A stretch of 64,000 bases of DNA. It comes from Spongilla lacustris. Its lineage: Eukaryota > Porifera > Demospongiae > Spongillida > Spongillidae. The notes beneath the pieces are model-generated. The model made no database searches, was not told the DNA's origin, and saw nothing but the letters and a program-made list of their open reading frames with translations. Of the stretch, positions 43,800 through 55,127 are shown piece by piece (the first letter of the stretch is position 1; each line of letters opens with the position of its first letter). The stretch lies in contig OX442437.1 of the NCBI GenBank assembly GCA_949361645.1, forward strand, positions 4,389,921-4,453,920. The letters run 5' to 3'. Both the position numbers and the translations under genes were made by a program.

Positions 43800-44630
43800 T
43801 GCATAACAACCACGTTTTAAATTGAAGTTTATACTAGAGGTCAAAAGTCATTTCGCAGACTGTCTGTTGACTCTGTTCCAATCCTCTCGTGAGCGTATAG
43901 AGTACGAGCGACTAGATTTATCGGGCGGATCAGTCTGTTGAGTGTTAACTTAAAGCCTACAAGCGCTAATATTTTTTATCATGAAGATATAATCATGAAT
44001 AATGTCATCAACTGCCAGCTATACGAATATTATTGATCAGGACTATGGAAGTTACATTATCATCGCGTGATCCTCATGCACATTTCTTGCAATACATACT
44101 TGCAGATCACCTTTGCACGAAAATGTCACTTTTTAAACTCACCAATCCATTCAACCATGCCTATTTAATCGTAAATCAACTGAACATTTATCCCACTGGA
44201 CTAGCTGTATGCAATGAAGAACAGCTACATGAATTAATAGTGGTAGTAAATAGATGACCTTGTTGCAAAGAAACAATATCTGCATACAAACTGCTGCATT
44301 CTGCAACGGTGTATAGTTCTCCAAAACATCTCAGTATATGGTTCCTGGCCTTCTGGCATCACTGTACACGCTCCCATTTCAGAAATACAAGGAACAAAAC
44401 ATTTTCAGCACTCAAAAGATCCTTGCAATCATGAAACATCATGTGAACATACAAGCAAGAAATGAAAATGAAAGAAAAAAAAAAATGAAAACAATAAAAA
44501 GTAAATTGACCTTGCATGCGCTTTTTATACTATCTATGGTATAAGTAAAAAGTTAATTGACCTTGCCGCTTTTTCAAATGCAGTTTCATGCTATCCGTCG
44601 ACTTCCCCACAAGTCAAGTGCAAATTTACT
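43800..44630. other. No gene recognised
   Basis: Short unsupported frames only. This would be intron or 3' flank of the GST-like exon at 44637. Confidence 0.35.
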
Positions 44631-44636
44631 GAACGA

Positions 44637-44819
44637 TTATTTTGGGGTAGCAGGGCGTTCATTCAGCCATTTTGCTATTTTTGGTAAACTCTCCACATTT
44701 TGCATCAGCTGCGACACTCTTGGGAATTTGTCCAGCGAAACACTTGTAAATATCTCCCGCAACTGCTCAAATCCAACCCCGTTGAAGTTAGCCGCACATT
44801 CCTCAGCCGGACATTCCTA
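44637..44819 (-). CDS. Putative last exon of a glutathione S-transferase-like gene
   Basis: Minus strand, TTTAG acceptor before 44819 and TAA stop at 44637-44639. Reads FNGVGFEQLREIFTSVSLDK, then FPRVSQLMQNVESLPKIAKW and LNERPATPK at the C-terminus. The pattern FP.v..L...VesLP.I..WL..RP just before the stop is typical of sigma-class GST C-terminal helices. The rest of the gene must lie to the right, but 45000-46560 is satellite, so it may be an orphan exon. The first bases repeat GAATGTGCGGCTGAGG, seen also at 51656-51690. Confidence 0.45.
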
Positions 44820-45004
44820 AATTAAATAATTAACATTCCACAAGCGGCGGCCGTTGTATGCGCACCCTAGTGGATATATCCCATATCCGGATACTCGATA
44901 CACAACACGGGCGGTTCCTGAACGCTGGACCAAGTGAGGACGTAAGTGTACACATGTACATGCACATGCTGATAGCTATAACTGTGATGGCCTACAATAC
45001 TACT

Positions 45005-45870
45005 CCATCTGGCATATCTTAGCACGAGGTATGTCCTTGGCCCTTCCCACGTTAAGACCATGGCTAAGTCCCTTGATGACCTACTATTCCATCACAGGGT
45101 GCTTCATGCACAGCACAAAAACACCAAGATACCAGTACACCTGCATGACAGAAACATCACACATGGCCCACTTGACATACGTGAGCACAAGGTATGGGCT
45201 TGGCCCCTCCCACTTTAGGACCGTGGCTACGTCCCTTGATAGCCTACCAGGGTGACAGCACAAAACACCAAGATACCAGTACACCTGCATAACAGAAACA
45301 TCACACATGACCCACTTGACATATGTGAGCACAAGATATGGGCTTGGCCCCTCCCACTTTAGGACCGTGGCTATGTCCCTTGATAGCCTACCAGTGTACT
45401 TAATGCACAGCACAAAAACACCAAGTTACCAGTACACCTGCATGACAGAAACATCACACATGGCCCACTTGACATACGTGAGCACAAGGTATGGGCTTGG
45501 CCCCTCCCACTTTAGGACCGTGGCTACGTCCCTTGATAGCCTACCAGGGTGACAGCACAAAACACCAAGATACCAGTACACCTGCATAACAGAAACATCA
45601 CACATGACCCACTTGACATATGTGAGCACAAGATATGGGCTTGGCCCCTCCCACTTTAGGACCGTGGCTATGTCCCTTGATAGCCTACCAGTGTACTTAA
45701 TGCACAGCACAAAAACACCAAGTTACCAGTACACCTGCATGAAAGAAACATCACACATGACCCACTTGACATATGTGAGCACAAGGTATGGGCTTGGCCC
45801 CTCCCACTTTAGGATTGTGGCTATGTCCCTTGATAGCCTACCAGGCTGCGTCATGCACAGCATAAAATCA
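45005..45870. repeat. Satellite with 297-bp dimeric unit
   Basis: CACTTTAGGACCGTGGCTA recurs at 45211, 45355, 45508, 45652 and 45805 (last copy diverged), alternating spacings of 144 and 153, so two monomers form a 297-bp higher-order unit. A more diverged copy begins at 45048. Long frames on both strands arise because the unit is divisible by three. Confidence 0.9.
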
Positions 45871-45884
45871 CCAAGATGTGTGTG

Positions 45885-46555
45885 TATGTGTACTTAGTGA
45901 AGAGATGTGTGTGTTCTTGGTGAAGAGGTATGTATGTGTACTTAGTGAAGAGGTGAGTATGTGTACCTGGTGAAGAGGTGTGTGTACTTAGTGTAGAGGT
46001 GTGTACTTAGTGAAGGGGTGCGTACTTAGTGAAGGGGTGTGTACTTAGGGAAGGGGTGTGTACTTAGTGAAGGGGTGTGTACTTAGTGAAGGGGTGTGTA
46101 CTTAGTGAAAGGGTGTGTACTTAGTGAAGGGGTGTGTACTTAGTGAAGGGGTGTGTACTTAGTGAAGGGGTGTGTACTTAGTTAAGGGGTGTGTACTTAG
46201 TGAAGAGGTGTTGTATGTGTACTTAGTGAAGAGGTGAGTATGTGTACCTGGTGAAGAGGTGTGTGTACTTAGTGTAGAGGTGTGTACTAAGTGAAGGGGT
46301 GGTACTTAATGAAGGGGTGTGTACTTAGTGAAGGGGTGTGTACTTAGTGAAGAGGTGTTGTATGTGTACTTAGTGAAGAGGTGAGTATGTGTACCTGGTG
46401 AAGAGGTGTGTGCACTTAGTGTAGAGGTGTGTACGTACTTTAGTGAAGGGGTGGATATACTTAGTGAAGAGGTGTTGTATGTGTACTTAGTGAAGAGGTG
46501 TTGTATGTGTACTTAGTGAAGTATGTGCATGTACTTTGTGAAGAGGTGTGATATG
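45885..46555. repeat. 19-bp minisatellite
   Basis: Many copies of ACTTAGTGAAGGGGTGTGT with GAAGAGG variants. Most uniform from 46000 to 46200. Abuts the 297-bp satellite. Confidence 0.9.
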
Positions 46556-46559
46556 GGTA

Positions 46560-47980
46560 TATACATGTATGTGCATTCACCCATGTGCTCTGTCTCACAC
46601 ACATGCAGTTTGGCTCTTGCATGGTTCTTCAGGGAGCCTTTCTCTGTTATCCTCAGCAGCAAGCTCTACTTGTGGACTTGACATTTACTGATGTTTTGTT
46701 TTGTCTGTGTAACATGTTGCTTTCTAATGATGATTATCATAGCTGTCATTGATTTGGGGCGTTATTATATCACTAGGTTTTACACGTGACGTTAACATAT
46801 CACTAGTACTCGAAGGCACTAGTGAACTTCGCTCTTCAGCAGTATGCGTGCAGATAGGATCATGGTTCATTTTACTCATAATAATACGGGGCTTGTGAAC
46901 ATGTCAATTCTGGAGCTTTGAGAAAGTTTGTGCTGTGGTATATGTATATCCTAGTCCATATAGCCAATTCAATGCGCATATAAGTTCTGGTGTATGCCAT
47001 ATTGGTACTGCAAACACATTCAGCTCTGCAGCCTTGCAGGACACAGCTCTCTCAAAAAGGCCTGGGTTCCCATGCAGTAAAGAGATCAGATTGTCTGTGT
47101 AACGTCACAACCAAACATGTTCCCATGCAGACTATGTGGTAGGTGGGTAGAAAATTATAACTGCACCCTTACATTTATACATGCATGGATGTGTTCCAGT
47201 AACTGTATCCTTGAGTACTGATTAAAGTGCAGCCTTGGACAAGCAAGCTCTATACTAGTGTGAAATACTGGTATTATTTCATCCTTTCCCATAATATATG
47301 TAGGATATAGATGTACTAAACATTTTGTGTACATTGTGTGTCAGGTTATATGTATATATCCTCTTACACATGCCAGTTTGCTACAAGGATAATGAAATGT
47401 GGATCATGCTGTACATTACTTTACAACTGCTTCAGTTTTATTCACTGTGCTGTTCTCATTATACCTACATACATGTAGACCATATGTGACAATGCAATGT
47501 GGACAGTACTTTCATTAGGTGTTTCTAGTGACATAAAGCATTTGATAAATGGGTGGATTGATGGGTACTTACAAGAAAATTTGTAAGTGTGTATAAGATA
47601 TAAATATAGCCATTGCAAGTTCTGTTTAGGTTTTATTAAGCCTGGGATATGCGAATCACGACAGACAATGCACAAGTGACATTCCCAGTGTTTTAGTCCT
47701 TCACTTCGAGAGATCAATGGTGGCTAATTTGCAGAAAGCACAGAGTAGTGTTATATTACCAAGGTACACAAAAAACACATTTTAAAAGTACTATAATTAT
47801 GCAGGCACTTTGAAATGTCTCATGCAAAAACCACAGGATGTTCTACTTATGAACTATGTGCTGTAGTGGTATCAAGACACATAGTGATTGTATTCTTGTA
47901 CGTCATAACCCTTTTAATTTCAGCTTCATCATGGAAAATATGCAAACAAGGGGCACTGTAATAATGATTAAGTCATTACA
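46560..47980. other. No gene recognised
   Basis: I see no exon, repeat or TE domain that I can support. Confidence 0.4.
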
Positions 47981-47989
47981 TGCTCTTTT

Positions 47990-50372
47990 ACAGATTCCTG
48001 TATTGTCAGAAGCAGAGATACAGTGACTCAAATATCAGGAAGATATCAGCACCTAACTAGCCTTCCAGATATGTGCAGATACTGTTATTTTAATGCTACA
48101 AATGTTTCACTTGAAATGTTTTTCCTGAATTAGAGAACAATGTAGGTAATGCCATATACACTGCCTCTATGAGCACTGTGAGTGATGCATAAAATATTAT
48201 AATTGTTATGATTGATATAATTGGACCCAACAACCTGACTGTATGTACAATATTTAATCAAAAATTTATTCAATTATGAATCTCATGACATATAAATATA
48301 ATTATATGTATAGAAAAAATAATATCTGCAAGTGTAATGCATGCATCATGTATGGCAACACTATAACACTTTTATATAAGTTAAGTGTACATAAAGGTAT
48401 TAATCCGAAGGAGAGTGATTGCTTAATCATTGGCCTTCACCAAGAGTTAGGTATGATTATTTAGGGATTCTATTTGCTTTTCAAGATGTACCGTGTAATG
48501 TACTGATATGGTATCAAAGATTATTGACAGTATAAACAGTACATGTATTACAGATCAAAGATTATTATTTATGCAGCCCATTGTTCACAAAGATAGTTCT
48601 GTTTCTGTTAAAGCTAATGCAAAATTGGTAAGTAATGTTCAGATGATAATGAGGACCGGTATGTTAACACACATGCCTTGCAGGTTAACTGTGGTTTATC
48701 TCAACAACTAGAACTTGAGGTTCTGCTAAAACCTGTTACAAAACATTGTTTGTTATGCATATGTACCTCTATACTATTTCATAAAGGTTATTATGCTCAG
48801 AGTACCAATTCCACATGCAATGTTTTAGTTGCAGAGGCAAGATCTAATAAGCTTGGCATCTGGGATGTTGATGGACTCAAAGGTGATTTCTGCATACTTG
48901 GAATTAGTTATGCAAACTGCGCATAAGGTGTGGATTGCATACGTCCATACCAAAGTCATACCTATATTCGACTCCCACAGGAAGGGAAAAATATCATGTG
49001 TTTTGATCCTTCATTTTTGCCCTCATTTAAGTGTAAGGGATATCAAGGTGTGAAAAGGTATTCCAAGGTTTGTATCACATATAGCTGAGTACCATTGTTG
49101 ACTTCCTCATTATTTCTTACAATGGTGCATGTTTGTAGGTACACTACCTACGATGCCGGCAAGTAAAATTAACAAACCAAACAAAGTATTTTTTATTACA
49201 TACTATTAAGCTCCAATGCAATGGTTTATGTATTAGAAACATAAGGATATCCCACTCCAATAAACGCTTCCTCTTTACATAGGAATAAATTCCCTCCACA
49301 ACAGTGAGGATGCAGTGAACTGGATATGGTAAACAGATTTTAAACGTACTTGAAATATGTGTTGTCATTTAGATATTCTAATCAGGTTATACATCAACAA
49401 TGATGTACAATTATACAAAAATGGTATTATAGCAAGCGCTGACTGGGTTTACAATGATTCAATGGTATGTAACTTCTAGCTTTGTAGTATAAGTACATAT
49501 ATGAGTAATTAAGTCAGTATGTAATATATTGTTTATATAACTAATAGTGCATGCTTAGTCTACATATATGTTAGAGTGTTATACATTTTCATGCAGAACA
49601 CCAATTGGCCCAAACAGGAAAATACAAGGGACTGTGCATGGTGTGTTTACATGTCTTGTAAGTGAAATTTTAAAGAGAGCCTATATGAAATGCTTATGGC
49701 TGTGTCCCTTGCAATTGCATGCATATCTCACAACAGGCAGCTAGACAGAAAACACGGCACTGTAATATACCCATGTATCTTACTATTGTGAATAATAGCT
49801 TATTGAATTTTCTAATATGCATTGGCGTACAAAAAATGGTGCATAGCTTTTGGCTTCAGATGGTGCATGAGTTTTCAGAAGGTGTCTTGTATCCACTAAG
49901 GACATTAACAGGTCAGTATACTGATCACATCATAGCAGTAAGGCCCATGGTTAAATTGGTTTAGAAGTGGAATCTAGCAAGTTTACTGAACGAGAGGTAT
50001 GACTTCATTATCACCATTAGTGCATGCCCATCATAATAGTTTTTGTTTCTTTAAAAAAAACTGCTTATGTAGGGTGCCGCAGCCACACCATCATTATCAT
50101 CAAGCATCACAAGTATTTATAATATGAAGCGATTACTACACCAGAAGATAGTAAGAGACATGCAACATGAAGTACACAGTTATGTGTTAATTCGTATTGC
50201 ATATATGCATGCAGCAGTCTGCCCTTCTGTTTGGAGTGAAGACCGTAATAGTGACAATGTTGTTGATTATATTGAAACAGACCTTAATGATAGTACAGGT
50301 GATGACATCGATAGTGATGGTGGAAAAGGCTGCAATACTACCAAAGATGTACCTAATTCCATCATACTGTAA
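47990..50372 (+). CDS. Possible small multi-exon host gene, unidentified
   Basis: Coding-like exon candidates with splice signals: a segment ending GLHQELG before GTATGA near 48452; PIVHKDSSVSVKANAKL between TTATGCAG (48577) and GTAAGT (48630); VNCGLSQQLELEVLLKPVTK after CTTGCAG at 48681; a segment ending before GTAAGTG near 49660; and a terminal acidic stretch 50124-50372 (VVDYIETDLNDSTGDDIDSD) ending at a stop. I recognise no domain and cannot fix phases across all exons. It could also be chance. Confidence 0.25.
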
Positions 50373-50379
50373 CAAACCA

Positions 50380-51640
50380 GTATATTTGCTCTTAAGTGGG
50401 GTTTACACCATTATATGAAGTACTTTCCCAGAATGAAACGACCCCCTTACACGTAACTTGAGATCAATGACAGCTTTATGTACATGTGTGATTTAATGAA
50501 TCTTCAATTCAGTGAACAGCAATTTCCATTCAGTAGAACCTTTGTAAGGAACATTGTGAAGGACTTAGAGGTTAAGTTCATGTATGTATTCAAATGACTT
50601 CAACCAATATATTTGTATAATAAGGAAGGATCAGAAACATAATGATTGATCAAAGCACATCTGAATTTTGTAGTAAAGAACATGCACAAACCATTGTAAA
50701 ATGGAACAAAAACCGGTGACATGGACCACTGCAGAAATGCCTCAACATGGTATGTACAGCACCTAAATGTATTTGTTAATGTGTGTAGTATTAATCCTAA
50801 AAACACAGGTGTCAGAAAGCAATCTGTACATAACAGTAGTGGAAAGCGATGTCAGAGGAGCTGCATCAGTTACATTATCCCAAACTAATTGATTCATGGT
50901 TCGGCCTGAAGTGAGCCAAGTTTGTGTGTGTAGTGCTAATGCTGTATTATACCCCCTCCCCCCCCCCCCCCCCCCCACATGAATCTAGATTGTCACAAAT
51001 CTTAAGCTCTTATTGCTACAAAGTTTAATATAACACGAACAGAAGATATTTCACATGTATTTACCAATACCCTGCCACAATAACTGTACTAGCTACGCAT
51101 TGCACTGTTGATCCAGCAATAATTATGCATGCCAAGTGAGTTTTGTGGTGTGAAAGGCATTTCTCAACCTAAGTATGAGTATAACAACATTTAACCTAAC
51201 TATAAAACAGTATAATAAAAAGCCTTTGAATATGTCCTAGGGTGGGAGGGGTCAAAGCCATACCTGTTGCTCAAATATGTCACTGAAGCAAAGCCGCTTA
51301 CTCAGTGTGCAATGTTTCTGCCTTTGGATATAATATAATAATACTGCATACCTAATATTAATATTTTTTGTAGTACGGTTTCAAGTAATAGTAAGCAATT
51401 AAGGGAACTGTCAAGCAGCTGCACTGGCTTGTTTGCATTGCACCTGAGACACCATGTTTCCAATTTTAATACATTTTTGTCACAACGGAGAATCCATTGG
51501 AATACATGTATGATGGGGCATCGTACTGGATTGATGGGGTTTAATCTATCCACGTAGGATGTCGGATTACATATTGTATCTTCAATGAATAATTTTAAGT
51601 CAGTGATTACGATTAGCCGTACATGTACGGCCACGATTTG
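50380..51640. other. No gene recognised
   Basis: A C-run is at about 50951-50977. The minus frame 51302-51709 has no recognisable domain and ends in the repeat flank of block C. Confidence 0.4.
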
Positions 51641-51689
51641 GGTGATAATTACTTGGAATGTGCGGCTGAGGAATGTGCGGCTAACTTCC

Positions 51690-54600
51690 ACGGGGTAGGT
51701 ATAATACATTTACTCTGCTAATCGACCGGTTTTAAAACGGGTCAAACGTTTTAACAGCATGAAACTGATATACGTAATCATTACGTAATATGGCCCATGG
51801 CGTGTATCGTACAAGCCGCAATCTTTCGATTGTCAAAATCTACATGGCTGATCAATGCAGCAGCAGCAGGCGATATGGGAACAAAAGAGGTGAAGTACAT
51901 GACGAGAGGAATGCCAAAAGTGATACCATGCCGCGATCAGCTATTATCCATGTATATCCGGTCACGTTCACGGACGAACACTGATTCAAATTGGTGATTT
52001 GGCGGGTGGCCGCCTGGATTCAAGACGGTCCCGGTCGATACCCGGTCGCAATTTGACGCAGCAGTATATTATACATTATCAGGGTTGCCGAAGACCAGTT
52101 CGGCCTGCCTGCTCAGACCGGACTGTCCGCTTGGCCTGACGTCGACAGGCAAGGCCGGGATCCACCCACAATTGTCACACCATGCATGCGCCCACAATTA
52201 TAATTTATAGGTGTTTTCATGCTCGTCCTTTTTAAGCTCTATGTGTGCTTTGACTGATTTCAGAATGCTCTGTCTCAGTTAAGAAGGAAGCTAATTAAAT
52301 TACTGGCAGTAATACAAGTGCTGGAATTCTAAGTAATTTTACTGAAACAAATCTACATGCATAAAAACATACCTGATCACATATAGAGATGCAGGCCCAA
52401 GCTGTCAGGTGTTCCGCATTACCTATATACTGAGCTGGTGCATATTGTTGCAAGATTTTTATGGAGGAAAAGGAGGGTGGGGATGGGGGTGGGGGTGGGG
52501 GAATGTACTGGCCGGCAATTCTTAACCTTCATTGATGTGGGTTATAGATTCCTATTACAAGTGATGAAACACATGTACATGCACCATGCTAATAATTAAT
52601 GGGGTCACAGTTCACGGGACTGAGAAACTCACTTTTGTCGTAACCAAAAATGCACTTATAATGTTGCAAGTGCAGATCTCGCCGGCATGGAGTTCTGATA
52701 TCGATCAACACATGACTTTAAAGATCCAGATTATGAGTGGTGGCACAGATAAATACATGTATATGGCACTCAGCATGACAAAGAGATAAAGGGGAAACCT
52801 TCATTGTAAAATACTGTTCAATCGGGGCCTTTTTAGCTTTGAGAGTTAATTCTTTTAGGAGAGAGATAGACCATCTCATTACAAGTTTCAACTGCAAAAA
52901 TAGTTGGACGCCGGTATGGCTGATTAGTAGGCTAGCAGAGCGATGTGAGGGAAGTCAACCACCATTCATAACGTTATTTAAACGCCAGTTGCTTAATTAA
53001 TTAATTTTTGTTCACACATAATCGCCAAACAGTGTATAGGGCTGGGAACGAAGTGCATTCCAATGCTACGCCACACCCACTAATGGCCAATGGCGGCGGA
53101 TAGGCATTATAAGTTTTTCAGGCATTTGTACCCGAAAGAACATTTTAATTCTTTCGAGCGCAAGCTACGGGTTGGACCTCTTTAGAAAACTTGTCATTTT
53201 CGTTTTTATCTCAGTAAGCTACTTGTCTTATGGATTGTACAATGTACTTAGTATTCACTGAACTGCTTTTGGTAGCGGTGACGTGTTTTTTGGTGATAAA
53301 AAAATGGTCCCCCTCCGCCACCATGGAATTATCAGTTCCAACCTGTGGCCGTGGCGATACACCGGATTGCACCTTGTTCCCACCCTCGTGGATACTATCA
53401 TCTGGTGAGTGACATTCGTTATCGAATTGTTACTTCGGGTGTATGAATCTATGCTCACAGGTTCCCAGTCCTCGGTCATCCAATAATTTTTCGTCATTGG
53501 CCGTCCAAATTTTTGGCGGTCCACGGTTGTTCTGCTGATGGTTAAGTGGTTTCGCATTCAATTACCCTCTTTTCCTGACGCGGTCAAGCCAACCTTATTG
53601 CCTAGTTTGACGGTGCCCGTTTTGACGGTTGACGGGCACACAGCGGCATCACTTGATACTAAATTTAGTTTAATTTACTACGAATTCGAGTCCTCCCGAG
53701 TTTTTAACAACCACAATCTCTTGTACAATGCGGATCCTCAACAAAAGCAATCTCCAATCCCTTGTTCCTTCCTTTTTACACCACCATTGCCTTCAAATCC
53801 TACATGTACCACTAACTTTCTCATGCAACAAGGTGTGTAATAACACTTTTAAATCAGTATACCTATATAACTCACGATTAAAACAAATGTGTATTTGCAT
53901 TGGTAAATACGAGTAACCCAAATTCATTCGATGTTTTAATGGCTGAGAGGTCTCATTCCTCCCTAGCCACCATGCATGAGGCTATAGTTATAAAAAGTTA
54001 TACACAATGCAACAAATCATCACAATCATGCACATGCATTCAACCTTTCCCCTTTCGAGTCATGCACACCTGTTTACATAATTTAATCACACATAATTTC
54101 TCTATGTGGAAATTGTACTTATTATTGATGCCATGGGTAAACAAATTGGTTTACAATTTCGCCCCATTTACATGTAACATACGCGTGTTGAACAAATTAA
54201 CTTCTTTATATGAAGAATGGTATGCAGTTAACTAAGGTGTATTAAAGCAAAGTAATCATTTTACAATCACAGATACTCAAATACGAATTACGTATAAAAA
54301 AATCTCATGCAAAAAGTGGGTTGTACTGCTTGTACAGTTTATGCAATTTAACTACATGTAGTTTTGCATCCTACATAATTATATATATATTTTTAAATAG
54401 AGTGGCAGTTCCTTCTCTTAGTTCTAAGGCAACCTCCAGGAAGATTTGGACTTAGGGAACCAATTGCAATTTGGGGAGGGGAACTTGTGATAGACCGTTT
54501 TAAAATATATAATAATGATACGTGTAATCCAGATTATTATAAACTATCATAAAGTCATTCTTCAGTGCATAATTCTCAATTAATTTAATTTTAGCGCAGT

Positions 54601-54980
54601 GGTACACTATTACATCAAGTTCAATTTATGCCTGATTAAAATACTCGATGTATATTATACATATTTTGATAACTGAATTCACTCAGGTACATATCTATTT
54701 TAGTGTTACATGTTTAAACACGGACATTGGAGTATCATCATATTACATTCAGCACACATTGCAGCAGTATATACAATGCAAGTTTTATTTATATTACTGT
54801 ATGTACTATGCCACTTTAACAAAATAACCACAACCGCCTTTAAATGTATACATGATATGAAACAAGATACTATACCAATTAAAGATAAAAACAGCCACTA
54901 ACACTTGATACTGAAAACCATCTAACAGCAAACTAATGCTTATGTGTTCTAATAAGTACATCTACATGTAGGCTTTACAC
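51690..54980 (-). repeat. Block C 3' flank, with hAT insertion
   Basis: Collinear with block A 110-2480 including the hAT element, then with the block B 3' flank. 53745-53805 is a single arm of the GGATTTG MITE family. The stray copy at 5040-5335 derives from the equivalent of 54515-54978. Confidence 0.75.
51927..53653. mobile_element. Non-autonomous hAT-type element in block C
   Basis: Same element and insertion site as 381-2122. The flanking TGATAC is duplicated at 51921-51926 and 53654-53659, and the ends read ATGCCGCG and CGGCATCAC. It has diverged from the block A copy by many small indels. Confidence 0.75.
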
Positions 54981-54982
54981 CA

Positions 54983-55127
54983 CTACACATGTAGCTTCTC
55001 AACAGTCGGAGTCTTATCAGGTAAGATATCTTTTACTGTCACATATCGTCCATCAGCCTTAGAGCCATCCAACTCGTATGTAGCATGCTCCGACATTTGT
55101 ATGGTATTTGCATTTTCAAATGCAATG
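54983..55127 (-). CDS. Cytoplasmic tail exon, block C gene
   Basis: 145 bp, phase 2 entry after TTTCTAG, TAG stop. Encodes [20 protein letters not shown], then [19 protein letters not shown]. Shares AFENA and the YVTVK...PD.TPT.E core with block B but has an extra tyrosine segment. Two tyrosines lie in short acidic or hydrophobic contexts; phosphorylation is possible but not shown. Confidence 0.78.

Noticed and set aside
45084..45710. Repeated 94-109-codon minus-strand frames
   Set aside because: They arise from satellite units divisible by three. Copies are identical only because the satellite is.
45005..46555. CRISPR-like array
   Set aside because: No unique spacers; it is a plain satellite plus minisatellite in a eukaryotic genome.
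51302..51709. 135-codon minus-strand frame
   Set aside because: No recognisable domain, and its N-terminus lies in the duplicated GAATGTGCGGCTGAGG flank repeat.
53255..53557. 100-codon minus-strand frame in the block C hAT element
   Set aside because: Not conserved in the block A copy and no transposase motif.
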